Program-made: the position numbers and the translations under genes
Shown: piece by piece, positions 56,145 through 64,000 of the stretch
Layout of the letters: each line of letters begins with the position of its first letter
Numbering within the stretch: the stretch's first letter is position 1
Notes under the pieces: generated by a model
The model's input: only the letters and a program-made list of their open reading frames with translations
Told to the model about the DNA's origin: nothing
The model's database searches: none
NCBI RefSeq assembly: GCF_023195535.1
Contig: NZ_JALPNF010000009.1
Span: forward strand, 54,759 to 118,758
DNA from: Sphingomonas faeni
GTDB lineage: Bacteria > Pseudomonadota > Alphaproteobacteria > Sphingomonadales > Sphingomonadaceae
DNA: 64,000 bases
Direction: 5' to 3'

Positions 56145-57389
56145 ATGGCAAGAATAGAAACCCCGCGCCGCATCCGAGGCACCCAGGACATTTTCGGCGA
56201 CGAGCAGCGCCGCTTCGCGCACGTCCTCGCCACCTTCGAACGCGTGCGGGCGCTGTATTGCTTCCAGCGCGTTGATATCCCGGTGTTCGAATCGACCGCG
56301 GTGTTCGCGCGCTCGCTGGGTGAGACGACCGACGTCGTGTCGAAGGAAATGTACACGTTCGAGGATCGCGGTGGGGATTCGCTCACGCTCCGCCCGGAGT
56401 TCACCGCCGGCATCGCGCGCGCGTACCTGACCGAAGGCTGGCAGCAGTTCGCACCGCTGAAGCTCACCACCAGCGGCCCGGTGTTCCGCTACGAACGCCC
56501 GCAAAAGGGACGCTTCCGCCAGTTCCACCAGATCGATGCCGAGGTGATCGGTGCCGCGGAACCGGCGGCGGACGTCGACTTGCTCGTGCTGGCGGACCAG
56601 TTGCTCCGCGAACTCGGCATTTCCGAGGGCGTGACGTTGCAGCTCAACACGCTGGGCGACGCGGCGACGCGCGATGCGTGGCGCGAGGCGCTGGTGGCGC
56701 ATTTCGAGGCGCATCGCGGCGAGCTGTCCGAGGACAGCCTGACCCGGCTCGAGAAGAACCCGATGCGCATCCTCGACTCGAAGGACCCGCGCGACCGCCC
56801 GATCGCCGACAGCGCGCCGGATATCGATGCGTATCTGACGGACGAGGCACGTGCGTTCTTCGAGGCGGTGACCGCCGGGCTCAATGCGGCGGGCGTCGCA
56901 TGGGAGCGCAACGCGCGGCTGGTCCGCGGCCTCGATTACTACCGCCACACCGCGTTCGAGTTCGTCACCGACCGGCTGGGGTCGCAGGGCACCGTGCTGG
57001 CGGGCGGCCGATATGACGGGCTGATCGGCTCGCTCGGCGGGCCGGAGACGGCAGGCGTGGGCTGGGCCGCGGGGGTCGAGCGGTTGGCTATGCTGCTGGA
57101 GGAGCCGGCGGCGGCAACGATCGACGCGGTCGTTGTGCCGATGGGGCCTGAGGCGGAAGCGCGCGCGACCGGTATCGTCGCCGATCTGCGGCGGGCTGGC
57201 TTGGCAGTCGAGATGGCGTACAAAGGCAAGATGAAGGCGCGGATGGCGAAGGCGGATGCGCTCGGCGCCCGGTTCGCGATCATCATCGGCGACGACGAAC
57301 TCGCCAAGGGCGTGGCAGCGGTAAAGACGCTCGGCGCAGGGACGCAAGCCGAGGTCGCGTTCGCCGATCTGGCGGAGGCGCTGCGTTGA
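56145..57389 (+). CDS. hisS: Histidine--tRNA ligase
   Basis: Class II aminoacyl-tRNA synthetase that charges tRNA-His. The 414-residue protein has motif 1 ([16 protein letters not shown] start), motif 2 with [14 protein letters not shown] and [26 protein letters not shown], the histidine-specific [16 protein letters not shown], motif 3 [16 protein letters not shown], and the anticodon domain ending [14 protein letters not shown]. It is full length. It is followed by a family A palindrome, then prfA. Confidence 0.95.
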   Translation: MARIETPRRIRGTQDIFGDEQRRFAHVLATFERVRALYCFQRVDIPVFESTAVFARSLGETTDVVSKEMYTFEDRGGDSLTLRPEFTAGIARAYLTEGWQQFAPLKLTTSGPVFRYERPQKGRFRQFHQIDAEVIGAAEPAADVDLLVLADQLLRELGISEGVTLQLNTLGDAATRDAWREALVAHFEAHRGELSEDSLTRLEKNPMRILDSKDPRDRPIADSAPDIDAYLTDEARAFFEAVTAGLNAAGVAWERNARLVRGLDYYRHTAFEFVTDRLGSQGTVLAGGRYDGLIGSLGGPETAGVGWAAGVERLAMLLEEPAAATIDAVVVPMGPEAEARATGIVADLRRAGLAVEMAYKGKMKARMAKADALGARFAIIIGDDELAKGVAAVKTLGAGTQAEVAFADLAEALR

Positions 57390-57420
57390 ACGTCGCCCCG
57401 TCTGCCGGCTCGCCCCCCAC

Positions 57421-57506
57421 CCGTCATCCCAGCGAAAGCTGGGATATCCCGGTTGGCGGACGCAGCACCCGCCCCAGTGAGGTCCCAGCTTTCGCTGGGA
57501 TGACGG
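57421..57506. repeat. Palindromic repeat, family A
   Basis: Arms gtcatcccagcgaaagctgg and its complement flank about 40 bases with inner words gatatcccggttgg. It lies between hisS and prfA, 16 bases before the prfA start. Confidence 0.87.
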
Positions 57507-57522
57507 GTGGGGTGGCTGAAGC

Positions 57523-58596
57523 ATGACCCAAATCTCCCCCGACCGCATCCGCGCGATCGAGGCGCGGCGTGACGAGCTGCAGGCGCTCATGTCGACCGGC
57601 GATCTCCCTTCCGACCGCTTCGTCGCGGTGTCGAAGGAATATGCCGAGCTCGAACCCGTCGCCCAAGCCGCCACCGAAGTGCGCCGGTTGCGGCAGGAGG
57701 CGGAGAGCCTCGCGTTCATGGCCGACGATGCCGATGACGAACTGCGCGCGATGGCGTCCGAGGAGCTGCACGAGAACCGCACGCTGCTCGAAACCGCCGA
57801 CCGCAAGCTCGCGCTCGCGCTGCTGCCGCGCGATGCGGCCGACGAACGCGCCGCGATGCTCGAAATCCGCGCCGGCACCGGCGGCGACGAGGCGGCGCTG
57901 TTCGCGGGCGATCTGTTCCGCATGTACCAGCGCTATGCCGAATCGCAGGGCTGGCGGGTCGAGATGATCTCTGGCTCGTCGTCCGACGCGGGCGGCTTCA
58001 AGGAAGTCGTCGCCAGCGTCACCGGGCAGGGCGTGTTCGCCAAACTCAAGTTCGAAAGCGGCGTCCACCGCGTCCAGCGCGTGCCCACCACCGAGGCTGG
58101 CGGGCGGATCCACACCTCGGCGGCGACCGTCGCGGTGCTGCCCGAGGCGGAGGAGGTCGACGTCAAGATCGATGACAAGGATCTGCGCATCGACGTCTAT
58201 CGCTCGTCGGGCCCCGGCGGCCAGTCGGTCAACACGACGGACTCGGCGGTGCGTATCGTCCACATCCCGACCGGGCTGACGGTGATCCAGCAGGACGAGA
58301 AATCGCAGCACAAGAACAAGGCCAAGGCCCTCCGCGTGCTCCGGACCCGGCTGTACGAGGCGGAGCGCGATCGGTTGCATGCCGAGCGGGCAGGCGCGCG
58401 GAAGTCGATGGTCGGTTCGGGCGATCGCTCGGAGCGCATCCGCACGTACAACTTCCCGCAGGGCCGCGTGACCGATCACCGCATCAACCTGACGCTGCAC
58501 CGCCTGCCGGAGATCGTCGCGGGCGAGATGGACGAACTGATCGGCGCGCTGGTCGCGCAGGATGAGGCCGACCGGCTGGCGCAGCTGGATGGCTGA
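57523..58596 (+). CDS. prfA: Peptide chain release factor 1
   Basis: RF1 ends translation at UAA and UAG. The 357-residue protein has the N-terminal coiled domain, the tripeptide anticodon region (domain 2 with [24 protein letters not shown]) and the peptidyl-tRNA hydrolysis motif [16 protein letters not shown] near residue 230, followed by [19 protein letters not shown]. It is full length. Its TGA stop overlaps an ATG at 58589 (ATGGCTGA), the expected start of prmC, but a repeat now interrupts that frame. Confidence 0.97.
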   Translation: MTQISPDRIRAIEARRDELQALMSTGDLPSDRFVAVSKEYAELEPVAQAATEVRRLRQEAESLAFMADDADDELRAMASEELHENRTLLETADRKLALALLPRDAADERAAMLEIRAGTGGDEAALFAGDLFRMYQRYAESQGWRVEMISGSSSDAGGFKEVVASVTGQGVFAKLKFESGVHRVQRVPTTEAGGRIHTSAATVAVLPEAEEVDVKIDDKDLRIDVYRSSGPGGQSVNTTDSAVRIVHIPTGLTVIQQDEKSQHKNKAKALRVLRTRLYEAERDRLHAERAGARKSMVGSGDRSERIRTYNFPQGRVTDHRINLTLHRLPEIVAGEMDELIGALVAQDEADRLAQLDG

Positions 58597-58681
58597 GCCC
58601 GCCCCAGCCGCGACGGCATTCCCCTTCCGCTTGCGGGAGGGGTTAGGGGAGGGGCGCTCCACAAACGCCACCGCCCGGTGA
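58589..58681 (+). other. 30-codon ORF linking prfA to prmC, partly encoded by a repeat element
   Basis: The ATG at 58589 overlaps the prfA stop and reads [20 protein letters not shown], then on for ten further codons to a TGA at 58679-58681. The first ten codons look like the original prmC N-terminus; the rest come from the left arm of the family E element. Its stop overlaps the GTG at 58678 that opens the present prmC frame (GTGA). Ribosomes could pass from prfA to this ORF and re-initiate at prmC. Expression is inference. Confidence 0.55.
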
Positions 58682-58720
58682 TCGCCCCTCCCCCGACCCC
58701 TCCCGCAAGCGGAAGGGGAG
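58619..58720 (+). repeat. Palindromic repeat, family E, at the prfA-prmC junction
   Basis: Left arm ttccccttccgcttgcggga, continuing ggggttaggggaggggcg, and right arm cgcccctcccccgacccctc, continuing ccgcaagcggaaggggag, are inverted copies around about 30 bases. The arms are nearly identical to those inside recF (45788-45898). The element spans the end of the 30-codon ORF and the first 14 codons of prmC. Confidence 0.88.
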
Positions 58721-59538
58721 CAGTCAGCGCAGCCATCGCCACCGCCGCGGCACAGTTTGCGTTCTCCGCCACCCCCCGCCTCGACGCGGAACTCCTGATG
58801 GCGCACGCGCTCGGCGTCGAGCGTAACGCCATCCTCCTCGACCCGACCCGCTACACCGTCCCCGCCGCCTTCGCCCCCCTCGTCGAACGCCGCCTCAGCC
58901 ACGAGCCGATCGCCTACATCACCGGCACCCGCGGCTTCTGGTCGATCGACCTCGCCATCGGCCCCGGCGCGCTCGTCCCCCGCGCCGACAGCGAAACGCT
59001 CCTGATCGCCGCCCAGGCGCACTTCGCCGGCCGCGCGCCCGCGACCGTGCTCGACCTCGGCACCGGCCCCGGCACGCTGCTCCTCGCTGCCCTCGACGAA
59101 TGGCCCGCCGAAGGCCTCGGCGTCGACTATTCCCCCCAAGCGCTCAGCTACGCCCGAGCTAACGCCGCAACCCTCGGCATGACCGACCGCACCCATTTCG
59201 TCCGCGGTAGCTGGGCCAGCGCCATCTCGGGCCAGTTCGACCTGATCCTCGCCAACCCGCCCTACATCGCCACCGACGAGACGCTCCCGCGCGAAGTCCA
59301 CGATCACGAACCGCACGCCGCTCTGTTCGCCGGCCGCGACGGGCTCGACGACTACCGCATCCTCGCCGCACAGCTCCCGGCGCTGATCGCCCCCGGTGGC
59401 GCAGCGGTGATCGAGATCGGATCGACCCAAGGCGCGCCCGTCACGGCGCTGCTCGAAGCCCAAGGTCTTCGCGTCGCGCTCCACCACGACTATGGCGGCA
59501 ACCCCCGCGCGCTCGTCGCCACCAAAGCCGCGCCTTGA
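58678..59538 (+). CDS. prmC: Peptide chain release factor N(5)-glutamine methyltransferase PrmC
   Basis: PrmC methylates the Gln of the GGQ motif in RF1 and RF2. The 286-residue protein has the N-terminal helical domain (TPRLDAELLMAHALGVERN), EPIAYITGTRGFWSIDLAI, SAM motif VLDLGTGPGTLLLAAL and the catalytic NPPY in LILANPPYIATDE near residue 193. The GTG at 58678 lies in a repeat element, so the first 14 codons ([16 protein letters not shown]) are repeat-derived. The normal overlap start at 58589 is now out of frame. Functional domains are intact. It is expected to be coupled to prfA, its substrate gene. Confidence 0.9.
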   Translation: MIAPPPTPPASGRGAVSAAIATAAAQFAFSATPRLDAELLMAHALGVERNAILLDPTRYTVPAAFAPLVERRLSHEPIAYITGTRGFWSIDLAIGPGALVPRADSETLLIAAQAHFAGRAPATVLDLGTGPGTLLLAALDEWPAEGLGVDYSPQALSYARANAATLGMTDRTHFVRGSWASAISGQFDLILANPPYIATDETLPREVHDHEPHAALFAGRDGLDDYRILAAQLPALIAPGGAAVIEIGSTQGAPVTALLEAQGLRVALHHDYGGNPRALVATKAAP

Positions 59539-59795
59539 AGAATATGGCGCGAATACGTACATTTCGCTTGTAGTAGGCCCTTCGGGGCCGCTATCACGTG
59601 GGCAGGGGCACGCACTCTCGACATTATGGTCGGTTTTGAGCGTTGACCCGCATCCTTCGCCTTGAAGTCGCTGCAGTCCGGCGGCCCTGGGAAGTCCGAC
59701 CAGCGATCTCGAACGGATCATCGCTGCGCGGCGGGGGGTTTGCACCGCATTTCGGAGCACGACCAGATTTTGGTTCGACGACTGAGGACACAAGC

Positions 59796-61049
59796 TTGAT
59801 CAACAACCGGCAAGCCGGCCGCCGTCGCGGTCGTGGCAACAATAATAATGGCGGCGGTGGTGGCGGTGGCGGTCAACGCCAAGGTGGCGGCGGCGGTCAG
59901 AACGGTCGCGACACCGGCAACCGCATCGACAGCCGCGCGCGCGGCAACGCGAGCCAGCTGTACGAGAAGTACAAGAATCTCGCGCGCGACGCACAGATGC
60001 AGGGCGACCGCGTCAACATCGAATATTACCTCCAGTTCGCGGACCATTATTTCCGCGTCCTGAGCGAAACCCGCGCCCGCTTCGAAGAGAGCCAGCCGCA
60101 GGCGCAGCAGCAGCCGCGTCGCCAGCAGCCCTTCGATCTCGACGGCGACGACGATTACGGCGACGAGGGCGAGCCGATCCGTTCGGGCGAGCAGCAGGGT
60201 GCGCCAGATCAGAACCGGGCCGAACAGAATGGCGGCCAGCAGAATGGCCAGTACCAGAACGCGCCCCGTCAGAATCGTGAGGGCCAGAATCGTGAGGGCC
60301 AGAGCCGCGACAACCAGAGCCGCGACAACCAGAGCCGCGACAACCAGAACCGCGAGGACCGGCCGCAGCGCGAAGACCGTCCCCAGCGCGAAGAGCGCCC
60401 GCGGTACGAGAACAACCGCTACGAAGGTCAGCGTAACGAGGGTCCCCGCAGCGAAGGCCAGCGCGAGGACCGCGTTCGCGGGGATTCGCAGCGCAACCAG
60501 CAGCGCAATCAGCCGCGCGACGACCAGAATGGTGAAGAGCAGGGCCAGGCGCGTGAAGCGCAGGCTCGGGACAACCAGGATCGAGACAGTCAGCCCCGTG
60601 AAACGCAACAGCGCGAGCCGCGCGGCGATACGCGCGACATGCCACAGCGTGAGACGATCCGCCGTACCCCACGCGCCAACGCGGCGCAGGCTGGCGAGAG
60701 CGGCGCGAACCCGGATGCAGACGCGCAGCGCCCGGTGATTGAGACGGCGAACGACTCGGCCGACGCACCGCAGGCTGCGGCAGTGGAAACCATCGCGTCC
60801 GCTACCGATGAGACGCCGCGCCGTGGCCGTGGTCGACCACGCCGCGACCGGAGCCTCGATGCACCGGCGACCGATGACAATGCCGCACCGGCCGCGTTCG
60901 ACGCGGATCGCCTGCCGCCGTCGCTCGGAATCTCGGCAACGGTCGCGCCTTCGCCCGCGCCCGACGCGGCACCGAGCGATACGGCGACCGAGGAAAAGCC
61001 CCGCCGCCGCCGCGTTCGCGCAGTGCCGGATGAGGTGCAGGCGGGCTAA
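59796..61049 (+). CDS. DUF4167 domain protein, Arg/Gln/Asn-rich
   Basis: The 417-residue protein has a basic, Gly/Asn-rich start (RRRGRGNNNN, G-repeats), then the DUF4167 domain at about 40-100: RARGNASQLYEKYKNLARDAQMQGDRVNIEYYLQFADHYFRVLSE. The rest is a low-complexity, charged array with repeated RDNQ, REGQ and REDRPQ words, followed by an Ala/Asp-rich part and a basic RRRRVRAVPDE end. The family is alphaproteobacterial and probably binds RNA or ribonucleoproteins, though this is not established. TTG 59796 with gagga eight bases upstream is chosen; the frame is open to 59643. A terminator follows. Confidence 0.85.
   Translation: MINNRQAGRRRGRGNNNNGGGGGGGGQRQGGGGGQNGRDTGNRIDSRARGNASQLYEKYKNLARDAQMQGDRVNIEYYLQFADHYFRVLSETRARFEESQPQAQQQPRRQQPFDLDGDDDYGDEGEPIRSGEQQGAPDQNRAEQNGGQQNGQYQNAPRQNREGQNREGQSRDNQSRDNQSRDNQNREDRPQREDRPQREERPRYENNRYEGQRNEGPRSEGQREDRVRGDSQRNQQRNQPRDDQNGEEQGQAREAQARDNQDRDSQPRETQQREPRGDTRDMPQRETIRRTPRANAAQAGESGANPDADAQRPVIETANDSADAPQAAAVETIASATDETPRRGRGRPRRDRSLDAPATDDNAAPAAFDADRLPPSLGISATVAPSPAPDAAPSDTATEEKPRRRRVRAVPDEVQAG
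60271..60360 (+). repeat. 15-base tandem repeat array in the DUF4167 gene
   Basis: Six 15-base units lie head to tail: two identical agaatcgtgagggcc (60271-60300), three identical agagccgcgacaacc (60301-60345) and one variant agaaccgcgaggacc. They encode NREGQ and SRDNQ pentapeptides. Identity at the base level points to recent duplication by slippage. Confidence 0.9.
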
Positions 61050-61080
61050 ACCTCGCGCTGGCATCGGCCGATAGCTGAAG

Positions 61081-61121
61081 AAAAGGGTCGGTACCGCCTC
61101 GCGCGGTGCCGGCCTTTTTCT
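61081..61121 (+). terminator. Rho-independent terminator of the DUF4167 gene
   Basis: An imperfect stem aaagggtcggtaccgc / gcggtgccggccttt closes a ctcgc loop and ends in tttttcttt, 32 bases after the stop. Confidence 0.75.
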
Positions 61122-61312
61122 TTGAAGAGCGTCATTGATCGGAGGACGCGCGCAATGCCTTTCGTCTCCCCCGCCCGCTTGCGGGAGGGGGCCGGGGGTG
61201 GGCTCGCGCCATCCACGTCCGCACCGGTCGAGAGCGCGTGCTCACCCCAGCCTAAGCTCCAGCCCGAGCCCTCGCCGCACGAAGGGGGGCCGCACTCTCA
61301 ACGCCGGCCCCG

Positions 61313-61591
61313 TCAGTCGATCCGGGTCACGTCCTCGTCATGCCCGCTGCCCGAACTCAGAAACGCCAACCCCATCAGCAGGCCGGCCATCATCACCGAT
61401 CCGCCGACCCCGCCGATCACCGCGAGCATCGTCACCAAGTGAAGCGGCCCCTGGATATGCGCCATCGCGACGATGATCGCGGCGACGATGATCGCGGCGG
61501 CCAGCGTCATCCACGCCATGATCCCGCGGAACCGCGCCCAGGCAAAGGCGGCATAGTCCGGGTCGTCCAGGCCGGGGGGTGGATCGCTCAT
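61313..61591 (-). CDS. Small conserved membrane protein
   Basis: The 92-residue protein begins MSDPPPGLDDPDYAAFAWARFRG and has two hydrophobic helices (about 25-45 and 55-80). The short cytoplasmic start DDPDYAAFAWARFRGIM is a typical sphingomonad membrane-protein pattern. It is divergent from the CBS-domain gene with 74 bases between the starts. The function is not known. Confidence 0.6.
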   Translation of the reverse strand: MSDPPPGLDDPDYAAFAWARFRGIMAWMTLAAAIIVAAIIVAMAHIQGPLHLVTMLAVIGGVGGSVMMAGLLMGLAFLSSGSGHDEDVTRID

Positions 61592-61665
61592 TGCTTCCCA
61601 TTGCCGCGCAAACATGGTTTCTTCAATCCACGCGCGACCAAGACGCGGGCGATGGAGAGGCGAAG

Positions 61666-62097
61666 ATGACGATCGCGGCAATCCTGAACGGCAAAGGGGC
61701 AGCGGACGTCCAGTCGCTGCATCCCGATTCGACGGTGGCGGGCGCGGTGGCGCTGCTTGCGGAGAAGCGGATCGGCGCAGCGCCGGTGATCGAGAACGGC
61801 CGGGTGGTCGGGATATTTTCCGAACGCGACGTGATTCACTGCCTGCAGGCCGATGGCGCCGCCGCGCTGGATCGTCGGATCGGCGACGTGATGACGACCG
61901 CGGTGAAATCGATCGGCTCCAACGAATCGGCGATCGGTGCGCTGTCGCTGATGACGCAGCGCCGGATTCGTCATCTGCCGGTGATCGACGGCGACACTTT
62001 GGTCGGCTTCGTGTCGATCGGCGATCTCGTCAAATACCGGATCGACCGGATCGAGGCCGACGCTGCGGCGATGCGCGAATATATCCAGTCGGCGTAG
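61666..62097 (+). CDS. CBS-domain pair protein
   Basis: The 143-residue protein is built of two CBS motifs: STVAGAVALLAEKRIGAAPVIENGRVVGIFSERDVIH (about 22-60) and SAIGALSLMTQRRIRHLPVIDGDTLVGFVSIGDLVKY (about 85-125). Together they form one Bateman module, which usually binds adenine nucleotides. No catalytic domain is attached, so it may act as a free regulatory subunit. It starts with a gaggcgaag site. Confidence 0.88.
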   Translation: MTIAAILNGKGAADVQSLHPDSTVAGAVALLAEKRIGAAPVIENGRVVGIFSERDVIHCLQADGAAALDRRIGDVMTTAVKSIGSNESAIGALSLMTQRRIRHLPVIDGDTLVGFVSIGDLVKYRIDRIEADAAAMREYIQSA

Positions 62098-62112
62098 CGT
62101 AAGCGCGCCCGA

Positions 62113-63660
62113 TCAGGCGGGAAGCGGCTGCTTCCGGGCGATCGCGATTACCTCGCGGATCGTCGCGCGGGCGAAGATCAGCATCCAGCCGGCATAGACC
62201 ACGACGCCGATCGGCACGAGGATCGCCAGCCGCCAGGGCGCGTCGAGCGGCGGCAGGGTGCGGTCGACCAGTCCGACCACCAGCGCCATCGCGATTCCGG
62301 CGAACACCGGCGATGCGACCGCGGAGGCTACATCCCGCGCACGCACGCCGATCACCGGCAACGTCCGCCAAGCGCTGATCGCCAGATACAAGGGATAGGC
62401 GGCGATCCAGGCGATCGCCATCCCGGTCGGTCCCCACTGCACACCGATCAGGAACGCGATCGCCAGAATGACGGCCCCGGTCGCGCCGTTGCGCACGCCG
62501 ACCCCGGGCCGGCCACGCGCATCCGATGCCGGCGTGAACAACACCTGCAACGTCATGAACGGCATTGCGAGCGCCAGCAGGTGGACGACGGGTGCGGTCT
62601 CGCGCCATTTCTCGCCCAGCATCGTCAGCACGAGCGGTTCGGAGGTCGCCGCCAGCCCCATGTAGAACGGCATCGCCACGATCATCACCATCCGCACGCC
62701 GCGCACGAACGCGCGGCCGATCGCGTCGGGGTCGTGCTGCATCCGGGCATAGGCCGAGAACGCGACCTCGTTCAGCGGCGGCACGAACTTCGAGACGAAG
62801 ATCTGCGTCAGGAACAGGCTGGTGGTGTAGATGCCGAGCATATGCGGGGAGAAGCTGCGCCCGGCGATGAACACGTCGGCCTGGCTTTGCAGGAACCAGA
62901 ACAGCTGGCTCGCCGCCATCACCCCGCCATAGCGCGCGATCGTGCCGGCACCGCGAAAGTCGAAACTCGGCCAGACCAGCGAGCGCGCCGACCACGTCAT
63001 CATCGCCCCCCGCACGCTGAACAGCACAACCGGCGCAACCACCAACGTCCACACGCCGAGCCCGTAGAGCGCGCCGCCCAACGCCGCACTTGCGGAGGCG
63101 ATCGACGCGGTAATGTTGGCCTTGGCCTGATGGCGGAAATCCATCGCACGCGAGAGCAACGCGTAGGGCAGCGCGATGAACGGCGTCGTCAGATACAACA
63201 GTGCCTGGACGCGCAGCATGTCGCCGACGATCGGCTGGCGGTAATACGCGGCTGCGAGCGGCGCGAGCGAAAGCTGCGCGATCGCCAGCGCCACGTTGAG
63301 CACGATCAGCATCCCGAAAAGCTGGCGTACTTCGCGGTGGCTGATCTCCTTCTGCTGGATAAGCCCGCTTGCCAGCCCATAGCCGTTGAGCATCGCCATG
63401 AAGGTCAGGATCACCTGGCACATCGCGAACAGACCGTAATCCGCGGGGGCAAGGATCCGGATCACCAGGAAGGTGGCACTCCACTGCACCAGCTGCGCGA
63501 CGATCTGACTGCCCGATCGCCAGATCAGTGCACTGCGGACCTGCACCGCAAACGAGGACTGATCGCCGGCGGGCACGGCCGCCGATATCGGCGCGGACAC
63601 GAGCGCGGAAACGGGAGTAGGCAGGGGGGCGGGAGTCGCAGGATCCATCGTGTCGGTCAT
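62113..63660 (-). CDS. Lipopolysaccharide/oligosaccharide flippase, Wzx-like (MOP superfamily)
   Basis: The 515-residue protein has about twelve to fourteen hydrophobic segments and the MOP/PST family layout: SALIWRSGSQIVAQLVQWSATFLVIRILAPADYGLFAMCQVILTFM near the start, IQQKEISHREVRQLFG, RAMDFRHQAKANI and a later FNEVAFSAYARM-like PLNEVAFSAYARMQ segment. Such proteins flip lipid-linked oligosaccharides across the inner membrane. The first 40 residues are Pro/Ala-rich and variable. ATG 63660 is chosen; the frame is open to 63837 but the extension lacks conservation. No other polysaccharide genes are adjacent. Confidence 0.88.
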   Translation of the reverse strand: MTDTMDPATPAPLPTPVSALVSAPISAAVPAGDQSSFAVQVRSALIWRSGSQIVAQLVQWSATFLVIRILAPADYGLFAMCQVILTFMAMLNGYGLASGLIQQKEISHREVRQLFGMLIVLNVALAIAQLSLAPLAAAYYRQPIVGDMLRVQALLYLTTPFIALPYALLSRAMDFRHQAKANITASIASASAALGGALYGLGVWTLVVAPVVLFSVRGAMMTWSARSLVWPSFDFRGAGTIARYGGVMAASQLFWFLQSQADVFIAGRSFSPHMLGIYTTSLFLTQIFVSKFVPPLNEVAFSAYARMQHDPDAIGRAFVRGVRMVMIVAMPFYMGLAATSEPLVLTMLGEKWRETAPVVHLLALAMPFMTLQVLFTPASDARGRPGVGVRNGATGAVILAIAFLIGVQWGPTGMAIAWIAAYPLYLAISAWRTLPVIGVRARDVASAVASPVFAGIAMALVVGLVDRTLPPLDAPWRLAILVPIGVVVYAGWMLIFARATIREVIAIARKQPLPA

Positions 63661-64000
63661 GTAGCGATATGTGCCTTCACAACGAATTAAGGCGATGTCT
63701 TGAAACGGGAGGCTTCGTTGGATCGACATCCATAACGACAAGCCCCGGGAAAATCGTACTTTTCTCCAGCGTCGTGAAGGCTGGGGTTCGCCGCTCAAGG
63801 GCGTCCTAAACACGCGGAGCCGAGAAAATTGCCACAAAAGTGAAATTTGCGTTTGACGGTTCTGCGAACCCCGCCTAGAGGGGTGTCACCGCAGCGAACG
63901 GCCACACGGTCTGGACGCAGCGGTCGCAAAAAACCAGATGCTCCAAATCTTCCGCAAGGGAGGTTATGCGAGTGTCGGTATTTTTGTCGGCTCTTTGACA
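63661..64000 (+). promoter_or_regulatory. Probable rRNA operon promoter and leader with boxA, at the window edge
   Basis: The 340-base gap before the window end has no gene. A promoter-like pair TTGACG (63853-63858) and TAGAGG (63876-63881) is separated by 17 bases. About 115 bases on, the window ends in GGCTCTTTGACA (63989-64000). This matches the boxA antitermination element of rRNA leaders (E. coli: TGCTCTTTAACA) in eleven positions out of twelve except two. A 16S rRNA gene would be expected within a few hundred bases downstream. Confidence 0.6.

Noticed and set aside
55662..57923. A 753-codon minus-strand ORF across DUF1345, hisS and prfA
   Set aside because: It is antisense to two essential genes, hisS and prfA, which are recognised end to end. 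The translation is low-complexity Arg/Ala-rich.
57424..59793. A 789-codon minus-strand ORF across prfA and prmC
   Set aside because: It is a shadow of strongly conserved genes and crosses palindromic repeats. No motif is seen.
61161..61280. A third family E element after the DUF4167 terminator
   Set aside because: Only a left-arm-like segment (cccgcttgcgggaggggg) is clear; the right arm is too degraded to call a complete copy.

Overview
The window is high-GC chromosomal DNA of an alphaproteobacterium, most likely a Sphingomonas or close sphingomonad. The evidence is gene content and protein style: lptC/A/B followed by rpoN, divK beside a DUF3572 gene, a DUF4167 protein, a Gly-rich double cold-shock protein, rpmG alone, secreted S9/S10 peptidases, and dense GAAAGCTGG-type palindromic repeats between genes. 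This is inference from sequence; no 16S gene is in view. About 60 protein genes are supported. No tRNA, rRNA gene, CRISPR array, prophage or insertion sequence was recognised.

Layout. 1-12.4 kb: 3' end of msrA, the phosphoesterase PdeM, potassium transporter Kup, an M20 peptidase, a retropepsin-like protease, a large Lhr-type helicase, a small secreted protein, an MBL-fold exonuclease and an S10 carboxypeptidase. 12.5-17 kb (minus strand): rnd-lptC-lptA-lptB-rpoN, lipopolysaccharide export plus sigma-54. 17.2-27.8 kb: cold-shock protein, glutaminyl cyclase, VirJ-like hydrolase, ATP-dependent DNA ligase, DUF6265, DUF1328, Dps, a GDT1-like transporter, rpmG, divK, DUF3572, a HAD hydrolase, RidA and a COG3146 acyltransferase. 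27.7-33.9 kb (minus strand): argG followed by three large membrane proteins, two of them tandem paralogues. 34-41.7 kb: EF-hand protein, Cfa, a molybdopterin/cytochrome b pair, flavin reductase, TauE, RlmN, a small secreted protein and a histidine phosphatase. 41.8-51.9 kb (plus strand): a beta-barrel protein, dnaN, a Phd/VapC pair, coq4, recF, an EF-hand/OmpA protein, gyrB, DUF1488 and an AroE-like protein. 51.8-64 kb: DedA, a deoxyinosine glycosylase, an S9 peptidase, DUF1345, hisS, prfA, prmC, DUF4167, a CBS-domain protein and a Wzx-like flippase. The window ends in what looks like the promoter and boxA leader of a ribosomal RNA operon.

How the genes relate. All four members of the ligase-associated repair set (ligase, Lhr-core helicase, MBL exonuclease, PdeM phosphoesterase) lie in the first 21.6 kb. 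They are scattered on both strands instead of forming one operon. The replication genes dnaN, recF and gyrB keep their order but are separated by a toxin-antitoxin pair, coq4 and an ompA-like gene.

Most notable structure. At least eight families of palindromic, REP-like repeats fill the intergenic gaps. One family (about 102-111 bp) has entered coding DNA twice. In recF it is translated in frame as about 37 extra residues. At the prfA-prmC junction it closes the expected prmC frame and leaves a 30-codon upstream ORF plus a new GTG start. A perfect 32-bp palindrome also lies inside the aroE-like gene.
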